The notes under the pieces are model-generated. The model worked only from the letters and a program-made list of their open reading frames with translations. It had not been told where the DNA came from and did no database searches. The translations under genes and the position numbers were made by a program. Below are positions 8,938 to 16,960 of a stretch of DNA of 64,000 nt, piece after piece (position 1 is the first letter of the stretch; each line of letters starts with the position of its first letter). The DNA comes from Gloeobacter morelensis MG652769 (lineage in GTDB: Bacteria; Cyanobacteriota; Cyanobacteriia; Gloeobacterales; Gloeobacteraceae), in the NCBI RefSeq assembly GCF_021018745.1, contig NZ_CP063845.1, positions 1,984,001 to 2,048,000 of the forward strand, read 5' to 3'.

Positions 8938-11697
8938 ATGAACCGTTTACGTACACGAAAGGCGAATCGTCCAGTGGCTGTCATAAAACGCGGGGCGACG
9001 GGCAAATTTGTCCATCACTGGGCAGGCGAAAGCAAGCAGCGGGTGAATCTGGCGCTCACGGCGACCGCCTGGGAACGGTTGCGGCGGCAGGCGGCGGAGC
9101 GGGGCATCTCGCGCTCGGAGCTTGTCGAGCAATTTGCCCGCGCTGAGGAACCGGACGATTCGAGTCTGGAGCGGCGAGTGCGGGATCTGGAGCGGCAGAA
9201 CGAGCAATTGCGTCGCGAACTGGAGCAGGCCCGCAGCGAAGCCGCCGAGCGCCACCGGCTGGAGGCCGCCTTGTGCCGCAGCGAGGCGCGCTTTCGGCAG
9301 CTGCTGGTCGCGGAGAATTTGATCGCCATCGGCTTTGGAGACTGCGCAGGGACGATCGTCGAGGCCAACGACGCTTTTTTGCAACTGGTGGGCTACAACC
9401 GCGAAGAACTGGCGGCGGGCCGGGTGCGTTGGGCGCAGATGACCCCGCCGGAGTATCGCGAGCGCGACGAGCAGGCCATGGCCGAACTGGCGAGTACCGG
9501 CGCGTGTCGGCCCTACGAGAAGGAGTACATCCACAAAGACGGACGTCGTGTGCCGATTCTCATCGGTGCCACGCTGCTTGAAGGCGGAGAGAGGGTCGCC
9601 TGTTTTGTCTTCGATCTGGGAGGACACCGGCGCGCCCGGGCGGACCTGGAGCGGGCGAATGAACGGTTTCAACTGGCGGCAAAGGCGGCGGGCTGCTTGA
9701 TTTACGACTGGGATCTCGAAGCGAACCGTGTCGAGCACGCCTACGGTTTGCTCGAGCTGCTGGGCTACAGCACCGAGCAAATCAGCGAACCTGCCCACCT
9801 CTGGTGGGCGGAGCAGATTCATCCCGACGACCGGGAGCGCGCCAACGCAGAAGTCTGGGCCGCTCTTCAAGACGCGGAAGTGGCGAACTACACCATCGAG
9901 TACCGGGTCCGCAATCGCCAGGGCCACCACATCAACGTTTGCGACCGCGGCGTTGTCCGCCGCGCCCCCGACGGCCGGGCCCTCCGGGTGGTGGGCTGCA
10001 CCCTCGACCTCAGCGAATCGAAAAATCTCGAAGCGCGCGTGCGCAGCACCGATGAGCATTATCGTTTTCTGGCCGAGTCGATTCCGCAGATCGTCTGGAC
10101 TGCCCGGCCCGACGGTGCCCTCGACTACTACAACCGGCGCTGGTACGACTATACGGGCCTTACCCCCGAGCAGAGCGAGGGCTGGGGGTGGCAGCCGGTA
10201 CTGCACCCGGAAGATCTAGATGGCTGTCTGGAACACTGGCGGCGGGCGGTGGCCACCGGTAGCTCCTATGAGATCGAATACCGCTTTCGGCGGGCGGGCG
10301 ACGGCGCTTACCGCTGGCACCTGGGCCGGGCGTTGCCGATGCGCGACCGCGAAGGACAGATCGTCAAGTGGTTCGGCACCTCCACCGACATCGACGATCA
10401 AAAGCGGGCGGCGGCCGAATTGGCCGCCCGCGAGCAGGCCCAGCGTTTTTTGGCGGAGGCCGCCTCGATTCTGGCTTCCTCGCTCGATTACACCGTGACG
10501 CTCGATCGCGTGGCCCAGTTGACGGTGCCGCTGCTGGCCGACTGGTGCTCGGTGGACATGGTGTCCGAAGACGGCGGCATCGAAAAGCTGGTCATCGCCC
10601 ACGTCGATCCCCAAAAAGCACTGCAGATCCGTGAGTTGCAGCGGCGCTACCCCTTCGACCCGAGCGAGGCGAGCGGTGTGGCAAACGTGTTGCGCACCGG
10701 GCGTTCAGAATTTTACCCGGAGATTGCCGACCAACTGCTCATCGCCATCGCCCGCAGCCCGGAGCATCTGGAGCTGTTGCGCAAAGCCGGCTTCAGCGCG
10801 GCGCTGATCGTGCCGCTGACCGCCCGCGGCCGCACCTTTGGCGCCATCACCCTGGTGATGTCCGACTCCGGACGCCGCTACGGCCGGGCGGATCTGGACC
10901 TGGCCGAAGACCTGGCCTGCCACGCGGCCATCGCCATCGACAATGCCCGGCTCTACCATCAGGCCTGGGAAGCCAACCGGATCAAAGACGAGTTTCTGGC
11001 CACCGTCAGCCACGAACTGCGCACCCCGCTCAACGCCATTTTGGGCTGGGCTCAAATTCTCCGGCGGCGTAAGCTCGATGCCGAGTCCCAGGCGCGGGCG
11101 CTGGAGACCATCGAGCGCAACGGCCGGGCCCAAAACCAGCTCATCGAAGACATTCTCGATGTCTCGCGAATCATTACCGGTAAGCTCAAGCTCGATGTGC
11201 GACCGCTCGATCTGCCGGCGGTGATCGAGGAAGCCCTGGACTCGGTGCGGCTGGCCTCCGAAGCCAAGCACCTTGCCCTGCACTGCACCCTCGATACTGA
11301 AGCGGCCTCGGTGAACGGCGACCCGGCCCGGCTGCAGCAGGTGGTCTGGAATCTGCTGTCCAATGCGATCAAATTCACCCCCGAGGGCGGCCGCATCGAC
11401 GTGGACCTTGAAGCCGACGGCGCGAGTGCGCTGCTCAGTGTGCGCGACAGCGGCGTGGGAATTACCCCTGAAGCTTTGCCCTACATCTTTGAGCGCTTCC
11501 GCCAGGCCGACGGCTCCAACACCCGCGCCTACGGCGGTCTTGGACTGGGCCTGGCAATCGTGCGCCACCTGGTCGAACTGCACGGCGGCACCGTCACCGC
11601 CCACAGCGACGGCCCCGGTCGGGGGGCTTTGTTTGTTGTCCGACTGCCCCGGCGGCGGCTGGGCAGGGATCGCGCCGAGGGTGGCCTTCCAGCCTGA
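8938..11697 (+). CDS. Multi-PAS/GAF sensor histidine kinase with N-terminal RHH-like segment
   Basis: 919 aa from the ATG at 8938. Alternatives are TTG 8863, overlapping the previous gene, and GTG 8974, which has a better-placed AAGGCGA. Domains: a basic N-terminus with RVNLALTATAWERLRRQAAE then RGISRSELVEQFA (about 36-67), which looks like a ribbon-helix-helix fold; a coiled coil (about 75-115); three PAS domains (about 115-490, including WWAEQIHPDDRERA and WGWQPVLHPEDLDGC); a GAF domain (about 500-660); HisKA with phospho-acceptor His in ATVSHELRTPLNAIL; and HATPase_c with NLLSNAIKFTPEGG, DSGVGI and GGLGLGLAIVRHL. No membrane segment, so it is cytosolic. No response regulator is adjacent; it is an orphan kinase. 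Whether the N-terminal part binds DNA is unknown. Confidence 0.9.
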   Translation: MNRLRTRKANRPVAVIKRGATGKFVHHWAGESKQRVNLALTATAWERLRRQAAERGISRSELVEQFARAEEPDDSSLERRVRDLERQNEQLRRELEQARSEAAERHRLEAALCRSEARFRQLLVAENLIAIGFGDCAGTIVEANDAFLQLVGYNREELAAGRVRWAQMTPPEYRERDEQAMAELASTGACRPYEKEYIHKDGRRVPILIGATLLEGGERVACFVFDLGGHRRARADLERANERFQLAAKAAGCLIYDWDLEANRVEHAYGLLELLGYSTEQISEPAHLWWAEQIHPDDRERANAEVWAALQDAEVANYTIEYRVRNRQGHHINVCDRGVVRRAPDGRALRVVGCTLDLSESKNLEARVRSTDEHYRFLAESIPQIVWTARPDGALDYYNRRWYDYTGLTPEQSEGWGWQPVLHPEDLDGCLEHWRRAVATGSSYEIEYRFRRAGDGAYRWHLGRALPMRDREGQIVKWFGTSTDIDDQKRAAAELAAREQAQRFLAEAASILASSLDYTVTLDRVAQLTVPLLADWCSVDMVSEDGGIEKLVIAHVDPQKALQIRELQRRYPFDPSEASGVANVLRTGRSEFYPEIADQLLIAIARSPEHLELLRKAGFSAALIVPLTARGRTFGAITLVMSDSGRRYGRADLDLAEDLACHAAIAIDNARLYHQAWEANRIKDEFLATVSHELRTPLNAILGWAQILRRRKLDAESQARALETIERNGRAQNQLIEDILDVSRIITGKLKLDVRPLDLPAVIEEALDSVRLASEAKHLALHCTLDTEAASVNGDPARLQQVVWNLLSNAIKFTPEGGRIDVDLEADGASALLSVRDSGVGITPEALPYIFERFRQADGSNTRAYGGLGLGLAIVRHLVELHGGTVTAHSDGPGRGALFVVRLPRRRLGRDRAEGGLPA

Positions 11698-11982
11698 ATC
11701 GCCAGGCGCGACCGATGCGCCGGATGGTTGGTTGTACCCCCCAATTGCTGATACTATCGCAATAGATCTTAAGAATCTGCCTGACCTGCAACCTGCCGCA
11801 CCTGCGGGAGTACTCTTTGCAAGCGGAGGGCGAGGTCACTGCGGGTCTATGTCGGCTGGGCCGACAGCTTCCATCCCTATCCTGAAGGTTCAGGTTCGTG
11901 GCGCTTTCGCTGTTTCGGCGGCCGGAGGCTAGCTGCGCTGTGCCTAGCTCTCGGGGTCAAGCAACCGCAAGAGGAGTGAGCG
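11698..11982 (+). other. Intergenic leader of the desaturase gene
   Basis: 285 bp without a convincing gene. It contains a short hairpin TGTCGG/CCGACA at 11850-11866. GAGGAG at 11971-11976 is a strong ribosome binding site placed six bases before the TTG start of the desaturase. A long untranslated leader is plausible. Confidence 0.4.
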
Positions 11983-13050
11983 TTGACGATCGATACGCCG
12001 GCGGCGGGCATCCGCACGCACAACCGCAAGCTACTGCGCCAACTGGAGCGGGTGACCTACCGCGAGGTGCTCGATACCATTCCCAAAAAATGCTTCGAGC
12101 GCAACACCCTGCGCGGCCTCGGGGCATTGGTCCTGCACCTGGGGCTTCTGGCCGGTTCTTACGCGCTTTTTGCCCTCTCCCCGAGCTGGCTGGCGCCGCT
12201 ATTCTGGGTGTGGATCGGCACGGTGCTGTGGGGCAACTTCGTGTTGGCCCACGACTGCGGCCACCAGTCCTTCTCGCCCTACCGCAGGCTCAATGCGCTG
12301 GTGGGCCATCTGCTGCTGCTGCCGACGCTCTACCCGTTTCACAGCTGGCGGATCATGCACAACCGCCACCACGCCTGGACCAACCACCAGGACAACGACA
12401 ACAGCTGGCGGACGATCGCCCCCGAGACCTACGCGGGTATGAACGACTTCAACCGGTTTTTCTACCGGCATGTCCACACCTGGGCCTGGTGGTTCGCCTC
12501 GGTGATTCATCTGTTTATCTTCCACTACGACAAAAAGAAGTTCCGTCCGCAGGAGTGGCCCGAGGCGCGCTTTTCAATTGCAGTGAACGTCATGTTTGCA
12601 GCGGTCGCCCTGCCGGGCTTGTTCTGGCTCACCGGCTTTTGGGGGGTGCTCAACTACTGGGTGCTGCCGTGGCTGGTCTTTCACTTCTGGCTGAGCACCT
12701 TCACCCTCATCCACCACAACCATCCGGACATCCCTTACTTTCCGCAGGGCGAGTGGACGCCGCTGAAGGCGCAGCTGTTCGGGACCGTGCACTGCGAGTA
12801 CCCCTGGTGGGTTGAACTGGTGGCTTACCGCATCGGCGTGCACATCCCCCACCACCTCTCGACGGCGATCCCGTACTACCACCTCGACGAAGCCCACGCC
12901 GCCCTCAAAGCCCGCTGGCCGGAGTACGTGCACGAGGCGCGCTTCACCTGGCCCTATCTCAAATCGATCGTCACCACCTGCCACCTGAGTGGTCCGGAGG
13001 GCTACCACCTGCCCATCAAACGCGCCCGGGTCGTACGGGGCCGCAAATAA
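11983..13050 (+). CDS. desA: Acyl-lipid fatty acid desaturase (DesA-like, probable delta-12)
   Basis: 355 aa membrane-bound di-iron desaturase that introduces a double bond into lipid-bound fatty acids, important for membrane fluidity in the cold. All three histidine boxes are present: HDCGH at 90-94, HNRHH at 126-130 and HIPHH at 287-291. Hydrophobic stretches surround them. The ordering and the TVHCEYPWWVELV segment before the third box fit the cyanobacterial DesA/delta-12 group better than DesC (delta-9). Starts at TTG 11983 behind GAGGAG. Regioselectivity is inferred from motif style only. Confidence 0.85.
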   Translation: MTIDTPAAGIRTHNRKLLRQLERVTYREVLDTIPKKCFERNTLRGLGALVLHLGLLAGSYALFALSPSWLAPLFWVWIGTVLWGNFVLAHDCGHQSFSPYRRLNALVGHLLLLPTLYPFHSWRIMHNRHHAWTNHQDNDNSWRTIAPETYAGMNDFNRFFYRHVHTWAWWFASVIHLFIFHYDKKKFRPQEWPEARFSIAVNVMFAAVALPGLFWLTGFWGVLNYWVLPWLVFHFWLSTFTLIHHNHPDIPYFPQGEWTPLKAQLFGTVHCEYPWWVELVAYRIGVHIPHHLSTAIPYYHLDEAHAALKARWPEYVHEARFTWPYLKSIVTTCHLSGPEGYHLPIKRARVVRGRK

Positions 13051-13078
13051 AAATCCCGGTGGCTTGGTGCCGCCGGGA
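13049..13078 (-). terminator. Intrinsic terminator of the rubrerythrin gene
   Basis: Stem TCCCGGTGGC (13054-13063) with GCCGCCGGGA (13069-13078), loop TTGGT. Read on the minus strand it is followed by a T-run (TTTTTATTT across 13046-13053). It sits between the ends of the convergent desaturase and rubrerythrin genes, overlapping the desaturase stop codon. Confidence 0.75.
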
Positions 13079-13108
13079 CCGACAGAAGATGTGCAGCGAT
13101 CGAATGGG

Positions 13109-13594
13109 TTAACCCTGGCGGACCGCTTCGAGGGCGTCAAGGTAGCGCTGGGCGTGGGCCTTCTCGACGGCACCGAGGGCGCCAAACTGCTTGGAGGCGC
13201 GCTTGAGCATCCTCAAGAAGCGCTCGGCATGCTCGCGCGACTCCTCGGCTTGCTCGGCGAATTCCGCCGCCGCCGCCTGCTCGTGCTCGCTGACCGCCTC
13301 CTGCTGAAAAGTCGGGTACATCTGATTGGTTTCGTACAGCTCGCCTTCGGCCGCCAGTTCCAGAAGCTTCTCCACCGTCAGTGTGCCGGGCGGATAGACC
13401 AGGCGCAGGTGGGCAAAGGCGTGGCCGGTCTCTTCCTCGGCGGTCTTCTCGAAGAGTTTTGCGACCTCTTCGTTGCCCAATTCGCGGGCGACCGAGGCGA
13501 AGTAGAGATACTTGCGGTTGGCCATCGACTCGCCTGCAAAGGCGGAGTGCAGGTTTTCCTGGGTCTTGCTGGTGTTGCCGTTGGTGGTCGTCAT
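13109..13594 (-). CDS. Rubrerythrin-like di-iron protein (no rubredoxin domain)
   Basis: 161 aa, a four-helix ferritin-like protein. Rubrerythrins reduce hydrogen peroxide at a di-iron centre. Metal-ligand patterns are visible: LHSAFAGESMANRKYLYFA in helix 1, EKTAEEETGHAFAHL in helix 2, and the second half with EAVSEHEQAAAAEFAEQAEE followed by SREHAERFLRML. The C-terminal FeCys4 rubredoxin domain of classical rubrerythrin is absent, so electrons must come from a separate partner. It lies beside a PerR-like repressor and its upstream region carries candidate operators (13625-13656), which supports a peroxide-defence role. Confidence 0.88.
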   Translation of the reverse strand: MTTTNGNTSKTQENLHSAFAGESMANRKYLYFASVARELGNEEVAKLFEKTAEEETGHAFAHLRLVYPPGTLTVEKLLELAAEGELYETNQMYPTFQQEAVSEHEQAAAAEFAEQAEESREHAERFLRMLKRASKQFGALGAVEKAHAQRYLDALEAVRQG

Positions 13595-13624
13595 GGTGGT
13601 CTCCCTGGTGTACAGCGTTACAAA

Positions 13625-13656
13625 CTAGAACAAGTCTCAAATAAGAATTGTTCTAT
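13625..13656. promoter_or_regulatory. Candidate PerR-type operators upstream of rubrerythrin
   Basis: Two overlapping-type sites: 13625-13639 (CTAGAACAAGTCTCA) and 13642-13656 (TAAGAATTGTTCTAT). The outer halves TAGAACAA and TTGTTCTA form a perfect 8-bp inverted repeat. The first site matches the regulator's own upstream box at 14176-14190 in 11 of 15 positions. Centred about 47 bp before the rubrerythrin start. Confidence 0.6.
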
Positions 13657-13670
13657 GACTGGCTCCCGAA

Positions 13671-13692
13671 AAAAGGTCGCCTAGGCGACCTT
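13671..13692 (-). terminator. Intrinsic terminator of the PerR-like gene
   Basis: A perfect 20-bp palindrome at 13673-13692 (10-bp arms AAGGTCGCCT / AGGCGACCTT). On the minus strand it runs into a T-rich tail at 13667-13674. It lies directly after the stop codon of the regulator and before the rubrerythrin promoter. Confidence 0.75.
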
Positions 13693-13707
13693 CTGGAAAA
13701 AACTTGG

Positions 13708-14133
13708 TTACTGGCCGTGGCCTGTAGTCTGGCAGGGTCGGCACACACCGCGCACGATCACCTCGACATTTTCGATGTGCGGATAGCGCGCGGCGATCGG
13801 GCTGAGATCAAGCGACTGAAACGACTGCCAGTCGATATCGTCGAAGCGCCCGCACACGCGGCAAATAAAGTGATGGTGGGGTTCGATGTTGGCGTCGTAG
13901 CGCAGCACCCCCGCCTCGTGGGTGACTTCGCGCACCAGCCCGACATCGCGCAGGGTGCTGAGGGTGTTGTAGACGGTGGCCCGCGAGGTCATCGGCAAAT
14001 TGCGGTTGAGCTGCTCGACCAACTGATCGGCGGTGGGGTGCTCCTCGGTCTGCTGCAAAAAGCGCAAAATCGCGTAGCGCTGAGGGGTGACCTTCAGACC
14101 TTTTTGCTCAAGTAGCAGTGCGGGGTCGACCAT
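13708..14133 (-). CDS. perR: Fur-family repressor, PerR-like
   Basis: 141 aa. Winged-helix DNA-binding domain (about 1-85) with VTPQRYAILRFL and SRATVYNTLSTLRDVGLV, followed by the dimer/metal domain. Structural zinc cysteines are C91, C94 (CRVCG) and C131, C134 (CRPCQ). The regulatory metal site region is YDANIEPHHHFIC. Asp99 falls at the position that is Asp in PerR and Glu in Fur, favouring a peroxide-sensing PerR. The genetic context agrees: rubrerythrin downstream and matching boxes in front of both genes, implying autoregulation. Iron-sensing Fur is the main alternative. Confidence 0.88.
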   Translation of the reverse strand: MVDPALLLEQKGLKVTPQRYAILRFLQQTEEHPTADQLVEQLNRNLPMTSRATVYNTLSTLRDVGLVREVTHEAGVLRYDANIEPHHHFICRVCGRFDDIDWQSFQSLDLSPIAARYPHIENVEVIVRGVCRPCQTTGHGQ

Positions 14134-14175
14134 CTTGTCTGTCCCGGCAGAAGGGCCGGGCTTGCGATTACAAAT

Positions 14176-14190
14176 TTAGAATAAATCTAA
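14176..14190. promoter_or_regulatory. Candidate PerR/Fur autoregulatory box
   Basis: TTAGAATAAATCTAA, a perfect inverted repeat of TTAGA/TCTAA around ATAAA, 43 bp before the regulator start, inside an AT-rich stretch (14169-14194) that stands out from the GC-rich surroundings. Related boxes lie upstream of rubrerythrin. Confidence 0.6.
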
Positions 14191-14264
14191 TTTGAGAGTC
14201 TGTCAAGCATGGTTGGCAATAATGCCCGTACACTGACGTGGCAGTGGTGCGAGGTGAAGCGAGG

Positions 14265-15590
14265 ATGGCGGCGGTAGCGGTGGTCGGCGCGGGCAAATCC
14301 GGGCAGGCGGCGGCGCGGTGGTTGGCGCTTGGGGGAAGTCGGGTGATGCTCTGGGACGGCCGCGACAGCGAGGCGTTGCGGGCCGTGGCCGGGGAGTTGG
14401 CTTCTTTGGGGGTCGAGGCGGTGCTCGGCCGGGAATTTGTGCCCGAAAAGCCGGATCTGGGTCTGGTGGTGGTGAGCCCCGGGGTGAGCTGGGATCATCC
14501 GGGCCTGGTGGCGGCGCGGGCGCGGGGAATTGCGGTGACCGGCGAGGTGGGTCTTGCCTGGGAGTCGCTCTCGCAACACAGATGGCTCTGTATCACGGGC
14601 ACCAACGGCAAGACGACCACCACCGCCCTGATTGGCCACATCCTCAAGACGGCCGGTCTGCGGGCACCGGTCTGCGGCAACATCGGCCGCCCGGTCACCG
14701 ATTTGCTGCTGGAGCCGGAAGAGTGCGACTGGATCGTGGCGGAATTGAGCAGCTTTCAGATCGAAAGCGCTCAGGCGGTGCGCCCGGAAGTTGCGGTGTG
14801 GACGACGTTTACCCCCGACCACCTCAATCGCCACGGCACCCTGGAGCGCTACGCGGCGATCAAAGCCGGGTTGCTGATGCACGCCCGGCGCGCCGTGCTC
14901 AACGGCGACGACGCCTACTTAAGCGCCCAGCGCTCCGCCTGGCCTGATGCCTGGTGGACCTCGACGCAGGCTCCGGCGGCAGTCAGTATCGCCGGGGAAG
15001 ACATTTGCATCGAAAACCGGCCCGTACTCCCGGTAAGCGCCGTGCGCCTGCCCGGGGCGCACAACTTGCAAAACGTGCTGATGGCCGTGGCCGCCTCGCA
15101 TCTGGCGGGAGTCGGCGACGCAGCGATCGCCTCGGGGGTGGCGAGTTTTACGGGGGTGCCCCATCGCCTTGAAGCGGTGGGCGAATACCGGGGGGTGCGC
15201 TTCATCAACGATTCGAAGGCCACCAACTTTGATGCAGCTCTAATGGGTCTGACCGCCGTCCCGACCCCGAGTGTGCTCATCGCAGGCGGCCAGGCCAAAA
15301 CTGGCGAAAGCGGACCGTGGCTTGCAGCCATTGCCGAGCGCTGTGCGGCGGTGGTGCTCATCGGTGAGGCCGCACCGCTGTTTGAACAGTGGCTCAAAGC
15401 CCGCGATTATCGGGCTGTCCACGCAGCCCATACCCTGGAGGAGGCTGTGCCTGTAGCCTTTGAGCAGGCGCGCCAGCAAGGAGCGCAGTGCGTGCTGTTG
15501 TCCCCCGCCTGCGCCAGCTTCGATCAATTTCGCAATTTTGAGGAGCGGGGAGAGCGCTTCCGCACCCTGGTCGATGCCCTTAAAAGTTAG
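14265..15590 (+). CDS. murD: UDP-N-acetylmuramoylalanine--D-glutamate ligase MurD
   Basis: 441 aa cytosolic ATP-dependent ligase adding D-Glu to UDP-MurNAc-L-Ala. N-terminal Rossmann-like UDP-binding domain (VAVVGAGKSGQAAARWLAL), central ATPase with P-loop ITGTNGKTTTTALIGHIL near residue 105, FTPDHLNRHGTLERYAAIKA, and C-terminal NDSKATNFDAALMGL and LSPACASFDQFRNFEERGERF, both MurD hallmarks. The ATG at 14265 was chosen because it puts the start right before the UDP-binding strand and behind GAGGTG; a GTG at 14238 is also in frame. Isolated from other mur genes. Confidence 0.96.
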   Translation: MAAVAVVGAGKSGQAAARWLALGGSRVMLWDGRDSEALRAVAGELASLGVEAVLGREFVPEKPDLGLVVVSPGVSWDHPGLVAARARGIAVTGEVGLAWESLSQHRWLCITGTNGKTTTTALIGHILKTAGLRAPVCGNIGRPVTDLLLEPEECDWIVAELSSFQIESAQAVRPEVAVWTTFTPDHLNRHGTLERYAAIKAGLLMHARRAVLNGDDAYLSAQRSAWPDAWWTSTQAPAAVSIAGEDICIENRPVLPVSAVRLPGAHNLQNVLMAVAASHLAGVGDAAIASGVASFTGVPHRLEAVGEYRGVRFINDSKATNFDAALMGLTAVPTPSVLIAGGQAKTGESGPWLAAIAERCAAVVLIGEAAPLFEQWLKARDYRAVHAAHTLEEAVPVAFEQARQQGAQCVLLSPACASFDQFRNFEERGERFRTLVDALKS

Positions 15591-15673
15591 ATACTATTTG
15601 TCAACCCTCATCCTTTTGGCCGTATGTCTTCCGAGGCTTGTTTAAAAATGATGCGCAGCCCCACCATAACCGC

Positions 15674-15952
15674 TCAGGTGCCGGCGGCGACGCAGCACCA
15701 CTGGTGCAACTCGAATTCGACGCAGCCGTCGCGCACCAGCGGGTCTCCCGCCACGATTGCCCGGGCCTCCTCCAGCGAATCGGCCTCGAAGATCATCATG
15801 CCGCCGCCGCGCTCGGCCCAGTAGCCCGTCTCGACCCGTCGCCCTTCTGAGCGCAGGGCGCGCACGTACTCGAGGTGGGCGGGGATAGAGCGGTCGAATA
15901 TCTCCTTGGGGACCACACCGCGCTCAATTTTGACGAACAACGCTCTACCCAT
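15674..15952 (-). CDS. YciI-family protein
   Basis: 92 aa, a small alpha/beta dimeric fold. The YCII pattern is visible: LFVKIERGV, the conserved His in RSIPAHLEYVRALRSEGR, a glycine-rich turn ETGYWAERGGGMMIFEADS and the final AGDPLVRDGCVEFELHQW. Family members are suspected small-molecule enzymes; no function can be assigned. It overlaps the end of cobD by 8 bp on the same strand, so translation is probably coupled. Confidence 0.8.
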   Translation of the reverse strand: MGRALFVKIERGVVPKEIFDRSIPAHLEYVRALRSEGRRVETGYWAERGGGMMIFEADSLEEARAIVAGDPLVRDGCVEFELHQWCCVAAGT

Positions 15953-16889
15953 GCGCTACCACCAACAGCACCACGCTCACCCCGGCCCACACCGCCGCCG
16001 TTTGCCAGAGCAGTCCGACGGAGCGCCGAATCGTCTGGGGGTTCAGGGGCAAGTGCGCATCGCCCAGGGTCGGTTTCTTCTTTATGATGCCCCGGTAACG
16101 GTTCAAGCCGCCCAGTTGTATATCCAGGGCACCTGCGTAGGCCGCGATGCTCACCCCCGAGTTGGGGCTCGCATCGCGGTGGGCGTCGCGGCGCACGATC
16201 GCGAGTACCCGGCCGGGGCGGCCCGAGAGTAGGGCGACCGTCAGGGCGGTGAGCCTCGCCGGAATCCAGTTGAGCCAGTCGTCGCTGCGCGCGGCGAACC
16301 AGCCGAAGTGGGTGTAGGGCTCATCGCGGTAACCGATCATCGAATCGAGGGTGCTCACCGCCTTGAAGGCCAGGGCCAGGGGCGCTCCGCCCAGGGCGGC
16401 ATAAAAAAGCGGAGCGGTCACCCCGTCCGTAGTGTTCTCAGCCACCGTCTCCACCACCGCCCGGGCGATGTCGCCCTCGTCTAGATCCTCAGTATCGCGC
16501 CCCACGTAGCGCGCCAAAATCCGTCGCGCCGTGGGCAGATCCCCGGCGGCAAGGGGGATGGCCACGGCTCCGGCCGCCTCCGCCAGACTGCGCGTGGCAA
16601 AGCACGCCGCCATCAACACCACTTCGACCACCGCCCCCAACCAGGGCTGAATCTCTGCCGCCAGGACAATCAGCAACCAGCCGCCCGCCGCACAGCCCCC
16701 GGCGAGCCCCGCCGTGAGCCCCGCCCCCAGAAGGCGGCGGCCGCCCGGGGATTTGATGCGGGGCAGTCCCCACCGCTGGGTTGCAGCGATCGCCGCTCCC
16801 ATCGCCTGCACCGGGTGGTAGAGGCGGGGCGGATCGCCCAGCAGCCCGTCGAGCAAAAAGGCGCAGCCAAAAACCAGGGCGGAGGGCAT
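15945..16889 (-). CDS. cobD: Adenosylcobinamide-phosphate synthase CobD/CbiB
   Basis: 314 aa membrane protein of the late cobalamin pathway, attaching aminopropanol phosphate to adenosylcobyric acid. Hallmarks: LLDGLLGDPPRLYHPVQAMG at the N-terminus, ENTTDGVTAPLFYAALGG, LAFKAVSTLDSMIGYRD followed by EPYTHFGWFAARSDDWLNW, and LDIQLGGLNRYRG near the C-terminus. Four to five hydrophobic segments. The start was placed at the ATG at 16887-16889 (MPSALVFG) because upstream residues to 16955 are Ser/Arg-rich and not family-like. No other cob gene is in the window. Confidence 0.93.
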   Translation of the reverse strand: MPSALVFGCAFLLDGLLGDPPRLYHPVQAMGAAIAATQRWGLPRIKSPGGRRLLGAGLTAGLAGGCAAGGWLLIVLAAEIQPWLGAVVEVVLMAACFATRSLAEAAGAVAIPLAAGDLPTARRILARYVGRDTEDLDEGDIARAVVETVAENTTDGVTAPLFYAALGGAPLALAFKAVSTLDSMIGYRDEPYTHFGWFAARSDDWLNWIPARLTALTVALLSGRPGRVLAIVRRDAHRDASPNSGVSIAAYAGALDIQLGGLNRYRGIIKKKPTLGDAHLPLNPQTIRRSVGLLWQTAAVWAGVSVVLLVVAHG

Positions 16890-16960
16890 AGGCGGACTGT
16901 GTGAAAGCAAACCCCGTCCAGTATGCCCGATTCGACGGCTGCGCCCGCTTTCCACCCGTC

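Noticed and set aside
8947-10206. 419-codon minus-strand frame opposite the histidine kinase
   Set aside because: Antisense shadow; the plus strand encodes clear PAS domains here.
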